The notes under the pieces: generated by a model
The model's database searches: none
What the model saw: only the letters and a program-made list of their open reading frames with translations
What the model was told of the DNA's origin: nothing
Made by a program: the position numbers and the translations under genes
Assembly (NCBI GenBank): GCA_965213885.1
Contig: OZ243919.1
Coordinates: forward strand, 1,240,001 to 1,304,000
Direction: 5' to 3'
Source of the DNA: VYFG01 sp965213885
GTDB taxonomy: Bacteria > Pseudomonadota > Gammaproteobacteria > Arenicellales > Poriferihabitantaceae
Length of the DNA stretch: 64,000 bases
Shown: piece by piece, positions 33,714 through 42,330 of the stretch
How the letters are laid out: every line of letters begins with the position of its first letter
Numbering within the stretch: position 1 is the stretch's first letter

Positions 33714-35033
33714 CTAAAGAGATATCCGGCGCATGTCAGCTAGTGCGCGGGCCAGATAAGCACAGAACCTGGCCGCTTCGGCGCCGTCGATCACGCGGTG
33801 GTCATAGGAAAGGCTGAGCGGCAGCATGAGCCTGGGTTCAAACTCCTTGCCATTCCATACGGGGGTCATGCGGGAACGGGAAAGACCAAGGATGGCCACT
33901 TCCGGTGCATTGACAATGGGCGTGAAGGCGGTGCCGCCGATTCCACCCAGGCTGGAAATGCTGATGCAGCCTCCCTGCATGTCTGTCGGGGAAAGCTTGC
34001 CTTTGCGGGCTTTTTCACTCATCTCGCCGAGATCTCTCGCAAGGTCGAATATGGACTTGCGGTCCACGTCCCGGATGACGGGTACCACCAGCCCGTTCGG
34101 CGTATCCACCGCCACGCCGATGTGGAAATATTTCTTGAGGACGAGGTTCTCGCCGTTCGGATGAATGGACGCATTGAAACTGGGGAATTTCTTCAGTGCG
34201 CTGACCATGATCTTGAGGACAAACCCCAGCAGCGTGATACGGATGCCTTCCCGCGCGGCTTCTTCCTTGAGGGACTGCCGGAATTCCTCCAGCTCGGTGA
34301 TATCCGCTTCATCCTGGTGGGTAACATGGGGGACATTGAGCCAGGCCCGCCGGAGATGCTGCCCGGAGATTTGCTTGATTCGTCCGAGCGAAACGGTTTC
34401 CACGGTGCCGAACTTGGCGAAATCGACCGCGGGGATCTCCGGAATGCCCGTTCCCGCCGCCTCGATCTCCCCTGCGGTGACACTGGTGAGCTTTTGCTTG
34501 ATCCAGAACTTGACGTCCTCCTTGAGTATCCGTCCCTTGGGCCCCGACCCGCTGATCTGGGTGAGGTCGGCACCCAACTCGCGGGCAAAACGCCTGATTC
34601 CGGGACTTGCATGGGGAATCGCGCTGCCGGACTTCTGTACCGGTGGAGGCAGTGTACGGGGAGGAGGCTGGGGGGCAGGCCCGGAAGACTCGGATTGCGC
34701 CGCAGGATTCGTTTGTGCTACCTCGACGGATGAATCCCGCGTCTGTCCCCCGGTTTCACCGCCGACCGACGTCTCCGCCGCCGGCGGCTGTTCGCCGGTG
34801 TCCAGTACTGCCATCGGACTTCCCTCGGACACCCGGTCACCCACGGCGATCCTCATCTCGCGGACGATGCCGGATGCCGGTGAAGGTACCTCCATGGTGG
34901 CCTTGTCACTTTCCAGCGTCAGCAGTGGGTCTTCTGCCGTAATCCTGTCTCCCGGGGCAACCAGCAACTCAATGACTTCCACATCGGCAAAGTCGCCGAT
35001 GTCCGGTATCTTGATTTCAATCACGGATGACAT
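33714..35033 (-). CDS. aceF: Pyruvate dehydrogenase E2, dihydrolipoyl acetyltransferase
   Basis: E2 core of the PDH complex, 439 residues. There is one lipoyl domain only (1-80, Lys44 in ESDKATMEVPS), a Pro/Ala/Ser-rich linker and a peripheral subunit-binding domain (ASPGIRRFARELGADLTQIS and GSGPKGRILKEDV). The catalytic domain has YDHRVIDGAEAARF, with the His and Asp of acyl transfer. E. coli AceF has three lipoyl domains; here one is on E2 and another on E3. The frame is open upstream inside aceE, but ATG 35033 (GAGAG upstream) gives the true N-terminus, ten bases after aceE. Confidence 0.95.
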   Translation of the reverse strand: MSSVIEIKIPDIGDFADVEVIELLVAPGDRITAEDPLLTLESDKATMEVPSPASGIVREMRIAVGDRVSEGSPMAVLDTGEQPPAAETSVGGETGGQTRDSSVEVAQTNPAAQSESSGPAPQPPPRTLPPPVQKSGSAIPHASPGIRRFARELGADLTQISGSGPKGRILKEDVKFWIKQKLTSVTAGEIEAAGTGIPEIPAVDFAKFGTVETVSLGRIKQISGQHLRRAWLNVPHVTHQDEADITELEEFRQSLKEEAAREGIRITLLGFVLKIMVSALKKFPSFNASIHPNGENLVLKKYFHIGVAVDTPNGLVVPVIRDVDRKSIFDLARDLGEMSEKARKGKLSPTDMQGGCISISSLGGIGGTAFTPIVNAPEVAILGLSRSRMTPVWNGKEFEPRLMLPLSLSYDHRVIDGAEAARFCAYLARALADMRRISL

Positions 35034-35043
35034 GGCTGCTCTC

Positions 35044-37713
35044 TCAGGCTTCTCTCGGATTGGTCTTTTCGGGATCGATGCCGAATTCACGGATGGCCTC
35101 GTCCGCCACGTCGGGGGGGACCTGTTCCTGCAACGCCAGGGCATGCAGGGCCGCAACCACGATATGCTGCCTGTCCACTTCGAAAAACCGCCTGAGCTTC
35201 TTGCGCACGTCACTTCTGCCGAAGCCGTCGGTCCCGAGAACATGGTACTGGCCCGGCACCCAGGCCCGAATCTGATCGGCATACCATTTCATGTAGTCCG
35301 TTGCGGCTATGACCGGGCCCTCGCTGTTTTCAAGGCACATCTCGACATAGCTCTTGCGTGGTTCTTCATCAGGGTGCAGGCGGTTGTAACGGTCGGTGTC
35401 GTGACCATCCCGGGCCAGTTCGTTGAAACTGGTCACGCTCCAGATGTCGCTGTCCACGCCGTAGTTTTCCGCCAGTATTTCCGCCGCAGCCTCGACCTCC
35501 CTGAGGATGGTGCCGCTGCCGAGAAGGCGGACTTTCAGCCCGTTGCCTTCTTTCGACGTGCTGTTGAGCAGGTACAGGCCGCGCAGGATGCCCTCTTCGA
35601 CGCCCTTGGGCATCGGCGGATGCACGTAATTCTCGTTCATCACCGTGATGTAGAAGTAGACGCTCTCCTGCTCTTCGTACATGCGTCTTAACCCGTCTCG
35701 GATGATGACCGCCAGCTCATAGCTGTAGGTGGGATCATAGGAAATGCAGTTCGGTACCGTGCCGGAAAGGATCAGGCTGTGCCCGTCCTGGTGCTGCAGG
35801 CCCTCGCCGGCAAGCGTGGTGCGGCCCGCGGTGCCGCCGATGATGAAGCCCCGTGCGCGCATGTCACCGGCCGCCCAGCAAAAATCGCCGATCCGCTGGA
35901 AACCGAACATGGAGTAGAAGATGTAGAACGGCACGGTGTACAGGTCGTGATTGCTGTAGGACGTGGCCGCAGCGATCCAGGAGCACATGGCGCCGGCTTC
36001 GTTGATGCCTTCCTGCAGCACCTGCCCGCTCTTGTCCTCGCGATAGAACATCAGCTGGTCCGCATCCTCGGGTTCGTACAGCTGGCCCTGGGGGGCATAG
36101 ATGCCCAGCTGCCGGAACATGCCTTCCATGCCGAACGTGCGTGACTCGTCGGGGATGATGGGTACCACGTACTGCTTCATTTCCTTGTCCCTGACCATGG
36201 CCGACAGCAGACGCACGAACACCATCGTGGTCGAGATTTCACGGTCGCCGGACCCTTCGAGCTGGGCCTTGAACAGATCAATGCCAGGAACCTGGAACAG
36301 CGGTTTGGATCCGGTAAACCTGGCGGGCAGAAAACCGCCCAGGGTACGTCTGCGCTCAATCAGGTACTCGGTTTCGGGGGATTTCTCGTCCGGCCGGTAA
36401 AACGGCGCCTCCGCCACCTCCTTGTCCGACAGTGGGATACTGAACCGGTCGCGGAAGGCCAGCAATGCATCCTCACCCATCTTCTTCTGCTGGTGCGTGG
36501 TGTTCTGGCCCTCGCCGGCTTCACCCATGCCATACCCCTTCACCGTCTTGGCCAGTATCACCGTGGGCTGGCCCTTGTGCCTGACCGCGGCGGCGTAGGC
36601 CGCATAGATCTTGTGGGGATCGTGCCCGCCCCGGTTCAGTCGCCAGACGTCCTCGTCGGTCATGTTGGAGACCATTTCACGCAATTCCGGATACTTTCCG
36701 AAGAAGTGTTCCCGTACGTAGGCACCGTCACGGGCTTTCAGCACCTGGTATTCGCCGTCGACGACCTCCTCCATCCTCTGCTTCAACAACCCCTTGTCAT
36801 CCCTGGCGAGGAGAGGGTCCCAGTAGGACCCCCAGATTACCTTGATGACTTTCCAGCCTGCCCCGCGGAAATCACTTTCGAGTTCCTGGATGATCTTGCC
36901 GTTCCCGCGTACCGGCCCGTCCAGCCGCTGCAGGTTGCAGTTCACCACGAATACCAGGTTGTCCAGGTTTTCCCGGCCGGCCACGGACAGGGCTCCCACC
37001 GACTCCGGCTCATCCATTTCCCCATCCCCGAGAAATGCCCACACCTTGCGATCTCCGGCATCGATCAGACCTCGATTGTGCAGGTACTTCATGTAGCGGG
37101 CCTGATAGATTGCCATGATCGGGCCAAGCCCCATGGATACCGTGGGAAACTGCCAGAAATCCGGCATCAGCCAGGGATGCGGGTAGGACGACAGGCCGTC
37201 ACTTTCCACCTCCTGCCGGAACAGTCGCAGCCTGTCGGCACCGATGCGTCGTTCCAGATATGCGCGGGCATAAATACCCGGCGCTGAATGACCCTGAATG
37301 AACAGCATGTCTCCGAGCTGGCTATCGTTGTGCGCGCGCCAGAAATGGTTGAAGCCGACGTCATAGAGTGTCGCTGCAGAGGCGAAACTGGCGATATGGC
37401 CGCCAAGCTCAGTGGAGATCCGGTTTGCCCGAACCACCATGGCCATGGCATTCCAGCGGATCAAGGCGCGGATACGCCGCTCGAGCGCATGGTCGCCGGG
37501 ACTGTGCTCCTCCATGTGCACCGGGATGGTGTTCAGGTAGGCCGTATTGGCATGGTAGGGAATATGCACGCCGGTACGCCGCGCACTGTCGATCAGTGAT
37601 TCGATCAGGAAGTGGGCCCGCTCATAGCCCTCGTTGCCGATCACCGCATTCAGCGCATCCAGCCACTCTGCGGTCTCCAGGGGATCTATGTCGACAGGAC
37701 GCTCGTTCTTCAT
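35044..37713 (-). CDS. aceE: Pyruvate dehydrogenase E1 component, homodimeric type
   Basis: Thiamine diphosphate-dependent decarboxylase that commits pyruvate to acetyl-CoA. The 889-residue length and the segments HASFASAATLYDVGFNHFWR (read here as HIASFAS), GDGEMDEPESVGALSVAGRE for the ThDP/Mg site and AAATSYSNHDLYTVPFYIFY are those of the single-chain AceE of gammaproteobacteria. It is first in the operon. A TATAAT lies 29 bases upstream on the minus strand. No PdhR-type regulator gene is adjacent. Confidence 0.96.
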   Translation of the reverse strand: MKNERPVDIDPLETAEWLDALNAVIGNEGYERAHFLIESLIDSARRTGVHIPYHANTAYLNTIPVHMEEHSPGDHALERRIRALIRWNAMAMVVRANRISTELGGHIASFASAATLYDVGFNHFWRAHNDSQLGDMLFIQGHSAPGIYARAYLERRIGADRLRLFRQEVESDGLSSYPHPWLMPDFWQFPTVSMGLGPIMAIYQARYMKYLHNRGLIDAGDRKVWAFLGDGEMDEPESVGALSVAGRENLDNLVFVVNCNLQRLDGPVRGNGKIIQELESDFRGAGWKVIKVIWGSYWDPLLARDDKGLLKQRMEEVVDGEYQVLKARDGAYVREHFFGKYPELREMVSNMTDEDVWRLNRGGHDPHKIYAAYAAAVRHKGQPTVILAKTVKGYGMGEAGEGQNTTHQQKKMGEDALLAFRDRFSIPLSDKEVAEAPFYRPDEKSPETEYLIERRRTLGGFLPARFTGSKPLFQVPGIDLFKAQLEGSGDREISTTMVFVRLLSAMVRDKEMKQYVVPIIPDESRTFGMEGMFRQLGIYAPQGQLYEPEDADQLMFYREDKSGQVLQEGINEAGAMCSWIAAATSYSNHDLYTVPFYIFYSMFGFQRIGDFCWAAGDMRARGFIIGGTAGRTTLAGEGLQHQDGHSLILSGTVPNCISYDPTYSYELAVIIRDGLRRMYEEQESVYFYITVMNENYVHPPMPKGVEEGILRGLYLLNSTSKEGNGLKVRLLGSGTILREVEAAAEILAENYGVDSDIWSVTSFNELARDGHDTDRYNRLHPDEEPRKSYVEMCLENSEGPVIAATDYMKWYADQIRAWVPGQYHVLGTDGFGRSDVRKKLRRFFEVDRQHIVVAALHALALQEQVPPDVADEAIREFGIDPEKTNPREA

Positions 37714-37741
37714 CTTGGAACCGGGGGTAATACCTTAGATC

Positions 37742-37747
37742 ATTATA
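37742..37747 (-). promoter_or_regulatory. Probable -10 of the pyruvate dehydrogenase operon
   Basis: Read on the minus strand this is TATAAT, 29 bases upstream of the aceE ATG. The region 17 bases further upstream reads GCAGGC, a poor -35, so an activator or alternative spacing is likely. Confidence 0.45.
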
Positions 37748-37971
37748 TCATCCGGGATAGGAGCGCCTGCCAAATAATACCAATGGGGAATAACCGGGAA
37801 CGCCCCGGGCATTCGGCAACCCGTTCTCCGGAATGCGCGGGATCGTTCCGGCAACATGGACCGGCCGCATCCGGCGCCGGTCATTTCCCCGGGGTGCCGC
37901 CTCCGGATTCTGGCAGGGCGGGTACGGAGAACACGCCGGGCGCGGTCCCGTCATGAAGTGATGTCGTGTCC

Positions 37972-37987
37972 GGCCTCCATGGAGGCC
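37972..37987. repeat. 16-base perfect palindrome
   Basis: GGCCTCCATGGAGGCC is its own reverse complement. It lies 26 bases beyond the methyltransferase stop. It may form a short stem as a 3'-end structure or be a protein site; no T-run follows on either strand. Confidence 0.5.
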
Positions 37988-38013
37988 CTGGTCCGGGGAA
38001 GGGAATCGGGAAT

Positions 38014-38868
38014 CTAGCTTCTCTCCAGCAGCGCGATCCGGTAGGAAGCGGCCAATTCCCGGGAGATGTTCGCCGTCTCCCCGAGCTTCTCTTCCGTTCC
38101 GGGGCCTCCCAGTCGGGTGCCGATCTCGATGATGTTGCCCGTGTCGACGACCCGGAAGGGCGCCTCGGTCTCGAACGGCTGCAAGGAGTCGAACCCGGTC
38201 TTGAAGGTCACGTTCATGACCTTCTGGACACCACGAACGATTTCGATGGCCTCCGCATTTTCATACGTACCGTTCAGGACGCTTTCGGGGAAATAATCGA
38301 ATCCGATGCGAAACCGGGAAAGACGTTCGCAGAGTCGGTTGAGGAAACCCATGATCAGTGTCCCTGGCAGATACATCGTATTGCCTTCCCAGATGATCAG
38401 GGTTTCTGCATCCGGGTCCAGACCGGCACGAATGAGTTCCTCCGGAAGATCAGCCTCAAGATAGTTGCACGGAATCGCGGTGCATCCCGGGAAGCCTGCC
38501 TCGGCAAGGACCGAGGCCTTGAACTCCAGAACCGCAGACTGGTCCACGTCGAAAAACTGCACGTCCCCGCTTGCAAAGATCCGGTGACGCATGTCGAAAC
38601 CGGAACCCAGGGTGACGACCTGGCGAACACCGCGCCTGATGCCACTTTCCACGATGACGTTGAATGCAACCGTTCGCAAGCGGATGGCATCCCCGACGGC
38701 GAAGTGAACCTGTGTGAGTTGCCTTGCGGTTTCCTGCAGTTCCCGGTTGAGAAACAGTTGGGCATAGGGATCGGAGAACATCGGGTGCTCGCGGGAATCC
38801 TCAAGGGCTCTGATTCCGGCGATGATGAATGCCGTAGCCCCGATTTCGTTGATGTTGATATTCTCCAT
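38014..38868 (-). CDS. SAM-dependent methyltransferase of the leucine carboxyl methyltransferase (PPM/TIGR00027) type
   Basis: A 284-residue class I methyltransferase. The SAM motif VVTLGSGFDMRHRIF, the acidic VQFFDVDQSAVLEFKASVL and IIWEGNTMYLP match the PPM family, which in bacteria acts on small carboxylates or polyketides. Family members often begin with an SRTA-like N-terminus; here MENININEIGATAFIIAGIR occupies that place. ATG 38868 is chosen; an in-frame ATG at 38946 adds an unconserved stretch. It is a single gene divergent from the rpsF operon, and its substrate is unknown. Confidence 0.75.
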   Translation of the reverse strand: MENININEIGATAFIIAGIRALEDSREHPMFSDPYAQLFLNRELQETARQLTQVHFAVGDAIRLRTVAFNVIVESGIRRGVRQVVTLGSGFDMRHRIFASGDVQFFDVDQSAVLEFKASVLAEAGFPGCTAIPCNYLEADLPEELIRAGLDPDAETLIIWEGNTMYLPGTLIMGFLNRLCERLSRFRIGFDYFPESVLNGTYENAEAIEIVRGVQKVMNVTFKTGFDSLQPFETEAPFRVVDTGNIIEIGTRLGGPGTEEKLGETANISRELAASYRIALLERS

Positions 38869-38972
38869 CGCTGATTCGGATTCGATAACCAGCCCGGATG
38901 GTATTTCATGGGCGGTTTCTTGGCAAACCGAACCTTGCGACAGCACATCTGTACAGTCTGTGCAAGGCAGTC

Positions 38973-39001
38973 TTGTTTCCCCCGTCCCGCTTGGTTAGAA
39001 T
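38973..39001 (+). promoter_or_regulatory. Promoter of the rpsF-rpsR-rplI operon
   Basis: TTGTTT (38973-38978) and TAGAAT (38996-39001) are separated by 17 bases, a good sigma-70 match. The leader to the rpsF ATG is about 70 bases and contains a possible stem around CACCGGCAC (39027-39035), with TCCT/AGGA outer pairing. This recalls the CCG-bulge element by which S6:S18 represses its own mRNA. AAGAGGAG at 39067-39074 is the ribosome site. Confidence 0.65.
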
Positions 39002-39078
39002 CCGCATCCCTTTTCTCCTTTCCTCACCGGCACCTGCCACGCAAGTGATTCTGGGAGGATCAATCCAAGAGGAGCACA

Positions 39079-39597
39079 ATGCGTCACTATGAAATCGTGT
39101 TTCTGGTCCATCCGGACCAGAGCGAACAGGTGCCGGCCATGATGGACCGGTACCGGGAAATGGTGGCCTCCGGGGATGGGCGTATTCATCGCGCCGAAGA
39201 CTGGGGACGCCGCCGCCTTGCCTACAGCATCAATGACGTGCACAAGGCCCACTATGTCCTGTTCAATATCGAATGCTCGCTGGATGTCCTAGCGGAAATC
39301 AAGCGGAATTTCAAGTTCAACGACTCAATCCTCCGCCATCTGGTGGTGCGCCGCAAGCAGGCCATCTCCGAGGAGTCGCCCTTCGCCAGGGCCAAGGCCG
39401 AGGAGGAGCGGCAGGAAGAGGAAAAGCGCAGGGCCGCGGAGGCCCGGGCCAAGGCCGATGAGCATTCCAGCGACGATGGCGACAACGACGGCGATGGTGA
39501 TGGCGGTGACGACGCCCCTGACGCGGCGGCCAAGGAACCCGATTCTCCGGCCGATGGCGCACCGGATGAATCCAAGTCTGATGAGGAGCAGAAATAA
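39079..39597 (+). CDS. rpsF: 30S ribosomal protein S6 with long acidic tail
   Basis: A small-subunit protein that pairs with S18 on the platform. The S6 fold occupies residues 1-95 (MRHYEIVFLVHPDQSEQV, then EDWGRRRLAYSINDVHKAHY). A tail of about 75 residues follows, first Glu/Lys/Ala-rich (helical) and then Asp/Gly-rich (SDDGDNDGDGDGGDD), ending SDEEQK. S6 is usually 95-135 residues, so the tail is unusually long and acidic. A strong ribosome site precedes the ATG. The stop overlaps the rpsR start (TAATG). Confidence 0.96.
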   Translation: MRHYEIVFLVHPDQSEQVPAMMDRYREMVASGDGRIHRAEDWGRRRLAYSINDVHKAHYVLFNIECSLDVLAEIKRNFKFNDSILRHLVVRRKQAISEESPFARAKAEEERQEEEKRRAAEARAKADEHSSDDGDNDGDGDGGDDAPDAAAKEPDSPADGAPDESKSDEEQK

Positions 39598-39860
39598 TGG
39601 CGATCAAGAAGAAAAGGGGGGCCATGCCACGCCGATCCTTCCAGCGGCGCCCCAGATTTTGCAAATTCACGGCCGAGGGGGTCGGGTCCATTGACTACAA
39701 GGACCTCGAGATTCTCAAGGCGAACATCAGTGAAACCGGGAAGATTCTGCCGCGGCGCACTACCGGCACGAAATCCCATTTCCAGCGCCAGCTCGCCATT
39801 GCGGTGAAGCGGGCCCGTTATCTGGCCCTGATTCCGTATACGGATCAGCACGACAAATAG
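39597..39860 (+). CDS. rpsR: 30S ribosomal protein S18
   Basis: An 87-residue platform protein of the small subunit, with the S18 core YKDLEILKANISETGKILPR and RTTGTKSHFQRQLAIAVKRA. The basic N-terminal MAIKKKRGAMPRRSFQRRPR is somewhat longer than in E. coli (75 residues). Its ATG overlaps the rpsF stop by one base, fitting equimolar S6:S18 production. Confidence 0.96.
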   Translation: MAIKKKRGAMPRRSFQRRPRFCKFTAEGVGSIDYKDLEILKANISETGKILPRRTTGTKSHFQRQLAIAVKRARYLALIPYTDQHDK

Positions 39861-39869
39861 GAGGCGGCA

Positions 39870-40376
39870 ATGGAAGTCATATTGCTGGAAAAGATCCAGA
39901 ATCTGGGCGATCTCGGCAGCCTGGTCAGCGTCAAGAACGGTTACGCGCGCAACTATCTGATTCCCCAGAAGAAGGCAGTACGCGCAACCGAAGATGCCAA
40001 GTCCCTCGTCGAGGAACGTCGTCGTGCGCTTGCGGAAGAGGAAGGCAAGCGCCTGGAATCCGCCCAGGCCCGCGCAGATCTGGCGACCAGGGAAATTTCC
40101 GTTGTCCGGTTGTGCAGTGAAGAAGGCCGACTCTACGGTTCGGTCACGCCTGCGGATATCTCTGTGATCATGACCGAAGCCGGAACCCGTATCGAGAAAT
40201 CGGAGGTTTTTCTTCCGGAAGGACCGCTCAAGAACACCGGTGAATTCGAGGCGGATGTCATTCTGCACCCGGAGGTGCGTTTTGCCATCAAGGTCAACGT
40301 CGTCGGCGAGCAGGACGGGGAATCCATCGATGCGGCCGGCAACGGGGAAACCGGTGAACCGGACGTCGGGGACTGA
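39870..40376 (+). CDS. rplI: 50S ribosomal protein L9
   Basis: A 168-residue large-subunit protein. The N-terminal domain has the L9 signature GDLGSLVSVKNGYARNYLIP; then come the long connecting helix and the C-terminal domain (LYGSVTPADI). The last about 18 residues (DGESIDAAGNGETGEPDVGD) form an acidic extension beyond the usual 149 residues. AGGAGG lies eight bases upstream of the ATG. Confidence 0.96.
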   Translation: MEVILLEKIQNLGDLGSLVSVKNGYARNYLIPQKKAVRATEDAKSLVEERRRALAEEEGKRLESAQARADLATREISVVRLCSEEGRLYGSVTPADISVIMTEAGTRIEKSEVFLPEGPLKNTGEFEADVILHPEVRFAIKVNVVGEQDGESIDAAGNGETGEPDVGD

Positions 40377-40394
40377 CAGGGTCCGCTGACCCTG
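40377..40394 (+). terminator. Hairpin immediately after rplI
   Basis: CAGGGTC and GACCCTG form a perfect seven-base stem with a CGCT loop starting the base after the rplI stop codon. A GC-rich second inverted region follows to about 40435. No T-run is seen, so this is a possible rho-independent or attenuating structure of low strength. Confidence 0.4.
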
Positions 40395-40544
40395 CGTTGC
40401 CCGCGCGGCCCCGCGTTCGCGCGCGGCCCGGGATTACCGACCACCTTCAACCTTGCCGGGCATTGCCCGGTTTCTGTTGTTCTGGGCCGTGGTCAGGTCA
40501 TGCCTGCCTGTTGTTCTCCGGTCAGCAACGCCGGCTTCCGGGGG

Positions 40545-40874
40545 CTATTTGGGCGGCAGGGTGGTGACGAAATCAAGACTCATGTCCACCCACGAAGCCA
40601 GGTCCTCATCGGATTCGAATCCCGGCGAATCGACGTAGACGAATCCGTTCAGCGGCTTGCCGGTGAAATCCATCTCCCTGGCATGGGGTTTCAGCAGGGC
40701 TTCCGGATACTGCTCCGGACCAACCCTGACCATCAGGATTTCGCCAATGACGCCACAGGACATGTGGCCGTATACCATGAAGGCGATTCCGCCGAACATC
40801 TTCCGTTCGAACACTTCCGGCATGTCTGCCAGGTTTTCCCGGAGGCGCTCGGCGATACCCTCGTCAAATGCCAT
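40545..40874 (-). CDS. TfoX N-terminal domain protein
   Basis: A 109-residue single-domain protein of the TfoX_N family, with RKMFGGIAFMVYGHMSCGVI and the C-terminal GFVYVDSPGF typical of the fold. TfoX/Sxy itself activates competence genes through CRP, but that protein also has a C-terminal domain missing here. Standalone N-domain proteins have no settled function. It lies alone on the minus strand between rplI and dnaB. Confidence 0.8.
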   Translation of the reverse strand: MAFDEGIAERLRENLADMPEVFERKMFGGIAFMVYGHMSCGVIGEILMVRVGPEQYPEALLKPHAREMDFTGKPLNGFVYVDSPGFESDEDLASWVDMSLDFVTTLPPK

Positions 40875-40918
40875 GTCGATGCCAAGAGTTCAAACGGTGG
40901 GGGGAGCATAATAACCGC

Positions 40919-40924
40919 TATAAT
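40919..40924 (+). promoter_or_regulatory. Probable -10 upstream of dnaB
   Basis: TATAAT occurs 27 bases before the dnaB ATG, inside AT-rich sequence. The 17-base upstream position reads GGTGGG, so the -35 is weak. It indicates that dnaB-alr-radA can be transcribed separately from the ribosomal protein genes. Confidence 0.45.
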
Positions 40925-40950
40925 TGCTTTTCGCATTCCCACGATCTGTT

Positions 40951-42330
40951 ATGAAAGCCGCCGAACTCGTATCCGGTATACCCAAGCTCCCTCCCCAGGC
41001 CCTGGAGGCCGAACAATCCCTGTTGGGCGGCCTGCTGCTCGACAATCGCCGCTGGGACGAAGTCAGCGATGAAGTCGGGACGGCGGATTTCTACAACCAG
41101 AGTCACCGCCTGATCTTCGACGCCGTCCGTGCGCTTCAGGGAAAAAATGAACCGGCAGACGTGATCACGGTTTCCGAGTGGCTGGAACAGAACGGCAGAC
41201 TCGAGGAAACCGGCGGGCTGGCCTACATCGGAAATCTGGCGAGCAATACCCCGAGCACCGCCAATATCCTGAACTATGCGCGAATCGTACGGGAACGGTC
41301 CATTCTGCGTTCCCTGATATCCGCCGCCAACGAGATTTCGGAAACGTCCTATGTTCCGGAGGGGCGGACCCCCCGGGAAGTCCTGGACCATGCGGAGAAG
41401 CTGGTGTTTGACATCTCGGAGCGCGATGGCCGAAGACGCCAGGGTTTCACCACCATCCAGGAACTGCTGACGCGATCGGTCGATCATATCGAGGAACTGT
41501 ACGAATCCAAGGAAACCGTGACCGGGATGCCAACGGGGTTCACCGACCTGGATGAAATGACGGCCGGGTTGCAACGAGGCGACCTCGTGGTGGTTGCCGG
41601 CCGCCCCTCCATGGGCAAGACCGCCTTCGCCATGAACGTGGCGGAATATGTCGCGCTGGAAAAGCGCCGCCCGGTGGCGGTGTTCAGCATGGAAATGCCC
41701 GGTGAGCAGCTTGCCATGCGAATTTTGTCTTCCATCGGACGGATCAACTCGAACAAGGTGCGCACCGGCCGACTGGGTGATGACGACTGGCCCAGGCTCA
41801 CATCCGCGGTGGGCCTGCTGGACAAGGCGCCCATCTTCGTCGACGACACCGCGGGTCTCAACCCCCTGGATCTCAGTTCCCGGGCCCGGAGGCTGTCCAG
41901 GGAGCACAACGACCTTGGACTCGTCGTGGTCGACTACCTCCAGTTGATGCAGTCCATGGAGAACAATGAAAACCGCGCCACGGAGATTTCCAACATCACC
42001 CGGGGGCTCAAGATGCTCGCCAAGGAACTGAACGTGCCGGTGATGGTGCTATCGCAATTGAACCGCAGCCTGGAGCAGCGCCCGAACAAGCGGCCCATCA
42101 TGTCCGACCTGCGGGAGTCCGGAGCGATCGAGCAGGACGCGGACGTGATCTTTTTCGTCTACCGGGACGAAGTGTACAACGAGGAAAGCGAGCACAAGGG
42201 CAGGGCGGAGATCATCATCGGCAAGCAGCGGAACGGGCCGATCGGCATGGTTCGGCTGACATTCCTCGGAGAGTTCACGCGCTTCGAGAACTTCGTCCCC
42301 CAGGACGCTGCTCATCCATTCGGAGCGTGA
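40951..42330 (+). CDS. dnaB: Replicative DNA helicase DnaB
   Basis: A hexameric 5'-3' helicase of the replication fork. The 459-residue chain has the N-terminal collar domain (LPPQALEAEQSLLGGLLLDN), a linker, and the RecA-like ATPase domain with Walker A GRPSMGKTAFAMN (about 217-229), Walker B VVDYLQLM and the C-terminal SDLRESGAIEQDADVIFFVYR. No intein interrupts it. ATG 40951 is chosen over a farther upstream in-frame start. The stop TGA overlaps the GTG start of alr. Confidence 0.97.
   Translation: MKAAELVSGIPKLPPQALEAEQSLLGGLLLDNRRWDEVSDEVGTADFYNQSHRLIFDAVRALQGKNEPADVITVSEWLEQNGRLEETGGLAYIGNLASNTPSTANILNYARIVRERSILRSLISAANEISETSYVPEGRTPREVLDHAEKLVFDISERDGRRRQGFTTIQELLTRSVDHIEELYESKETVTGMPTGFTDLDEMTAGLQRGDLVVVAGRPSMGKTAFAMNVAEYVALEKRRPVAVFSMEMPGEQLAMRILSSIGRINSNKVRTGRLGDDDWPRLTSAVGLLDKAPIFVDDTAGLNPLDLSSRARRLSREHNDLGLVVVDYLQLMQSMENNENRATEISNITRGLKMLAKELNVPVMVLSQLNRSLEQRPNKRPIMSDLRESGAIEQDADVIFFVYRDEVYNEESEHKGRAEIIIGKQRNGPIGMVRLTFLGEFTRFENFVPQDAAHPFGA

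Larger units (their letters stand above)
37714..38013. other. Intergenic region between aceE and the methyltransferase
   Basis: This 300-base region contains the aceE promoter side (AT-rich near 37738-37790) and, nearer the methyltransferase end, a 16-base perfect palindrome. No gene is supported. Confidence 0.5.

Noticed and set aside
40612..40625. A tRNA T-loop-like GATTCGAATCCC motif
   Set aside because: It lies inside the TfoX-domain coding sequence, and no cloverleaf can be drawn around it.
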